From an uncultured Lachnospiraceae bacterium (lineage in GTDB: Bacteria; Bacillota; Clostridia; Lachnospirales; Lachnospiraceae), in NCBI GenBank assembly GCA_905203555.1, contig CAJKWK010000045.1, positions 1 to 24,216 on the forward strand: DNA of 24,216 bases, written 5' to 3'. The notes beneath the pieces are model-generated. The model was not told where the DNA came from. It saw nothing but the letters and a program-made list of their open reading frames with translations, and did no database searches. Numbering within the stretch: the stretch's first letter is position 1; each line of letters begins with the position of its first letter. Below, piece after piece: positions 24,162-24,216 of the stretch. A program made the translations under genes and the position numbers.

Positions 24162-24180
24162 GGTAGTGTCAAAAACTACC
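24162..24180. promoter_or_regulatory. candidate MarR operator
   Basis: GGTAGT-7-ACTACC is a perfect 6-bp inverted repeat spanning 19 bp directly upstream of the marR-type gene. The 7-bp centre contains, on the minus strand, part of a perfect TTGACA (24173-24168), so binding would block a -35 element. A convincing -10 for that -35 was not found before the ribosome site. Confidence 0.6.
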
Positions 24181-24216
24181 TCTTTTTTATTGTTTAAATT
24201 ATTTAAAAACCTTGAT

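Noticed and set aside
1..24216. CRISPR arrays, tRNA or rRNA genes, riboswitches
   Set aside because: No regularly spaced repeats, cloverleaf-like segments or recognisable leader aptamers were found by reading both strands. A covariance-model search was not possible here.

Overview
The window looks like a chromosomal piece of a gut-type Firmicute, most likely a Lachnospiraceae relative (Mediterraneibacter/Blautia/Dorea-like). The reasons are its AT-rich composition, strong GGAGG-type ribosome sites, CUT1 sugar importers without their own ATPase, a YesMN-type two-component system, and a raffinose/sucrose locus built from the same parts as the AgaSK locus of Ruminococcus gnavus. This assignment is inferred from content only. 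No rRNA, tRNA, CRISPR array or recognisable IS element was seen.

Region 1 (1-4260) is a decayed drug-response cassette. A MerR/GyrI-like regulator (163-957) faces a minus-strand operon. That operon starts at a promoter with the MerR hallmark, a 19-bp spacer filled by a palindrome (4149-4179). Everything behind this promoter is damaged. A GNAT acetyltransferase has an internal deletion. The degenerate-site subunit of a heterodimeric ABC exporter carries two in-frame stops and a frameshift. The second exporter subunit is cut after about 52 residues and joined in frame to the back half of an MFS transporter.

Region 2 (4203-11993) is an intact minus-strand sugar-uptake operon: solute-binding lipoprotein, two CUT1 permeases, a Gfo/Idh/MocA oxidoreductase, a YesM-type sensor kinase and a YesN/AraC response regulator. 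It starts at a promoter next to a LacI-type palindrome (TGAGCGCTCA). There is an attenuator-like hairpin after the binding-protein gene, and a strong nested hairpin terminator at the end. The substrate is not evident.

Region 3 (12050-13200) holds a 5'-truncated KtrA/TrkA-type potassium regulator remnant and an intact Bcp/PrxQ peroxiredoxin with its own promoter and terminator.

Region 4 (13212-21605) is a raffinose/sucrose utilisation locus: binding lipoprotein, two permeases, GH36 alpha-galactosidase, and one polypeptide joining a sucrose-kinase-like P-loop domain to a GH13_18 sucrose(-6-phosphate) phosphorylase-like domain. A divergent AraC-family regulator controls it. The inferred route is: raffinose-type sugar is imported, GH36 removes galactose, the kinase domain makes sucrose 6-phosphate, and the phosphorylase domain gives glucose 1-phosphate plus fructose 6-phosphate. 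In R. gnavus AgaSK the kinase is fused to the galactosidase. Here the same kind of kinase is fused to the next enzyme in the route. This is the most interesting architecture in the window.

Region 5 (21659-24216) has a 2-hydroxyacid-dehydrogenase-like protein lacking the usual catalytic Arg and His, and a convergent MarR-FUSC pair with a MarR-style operator.
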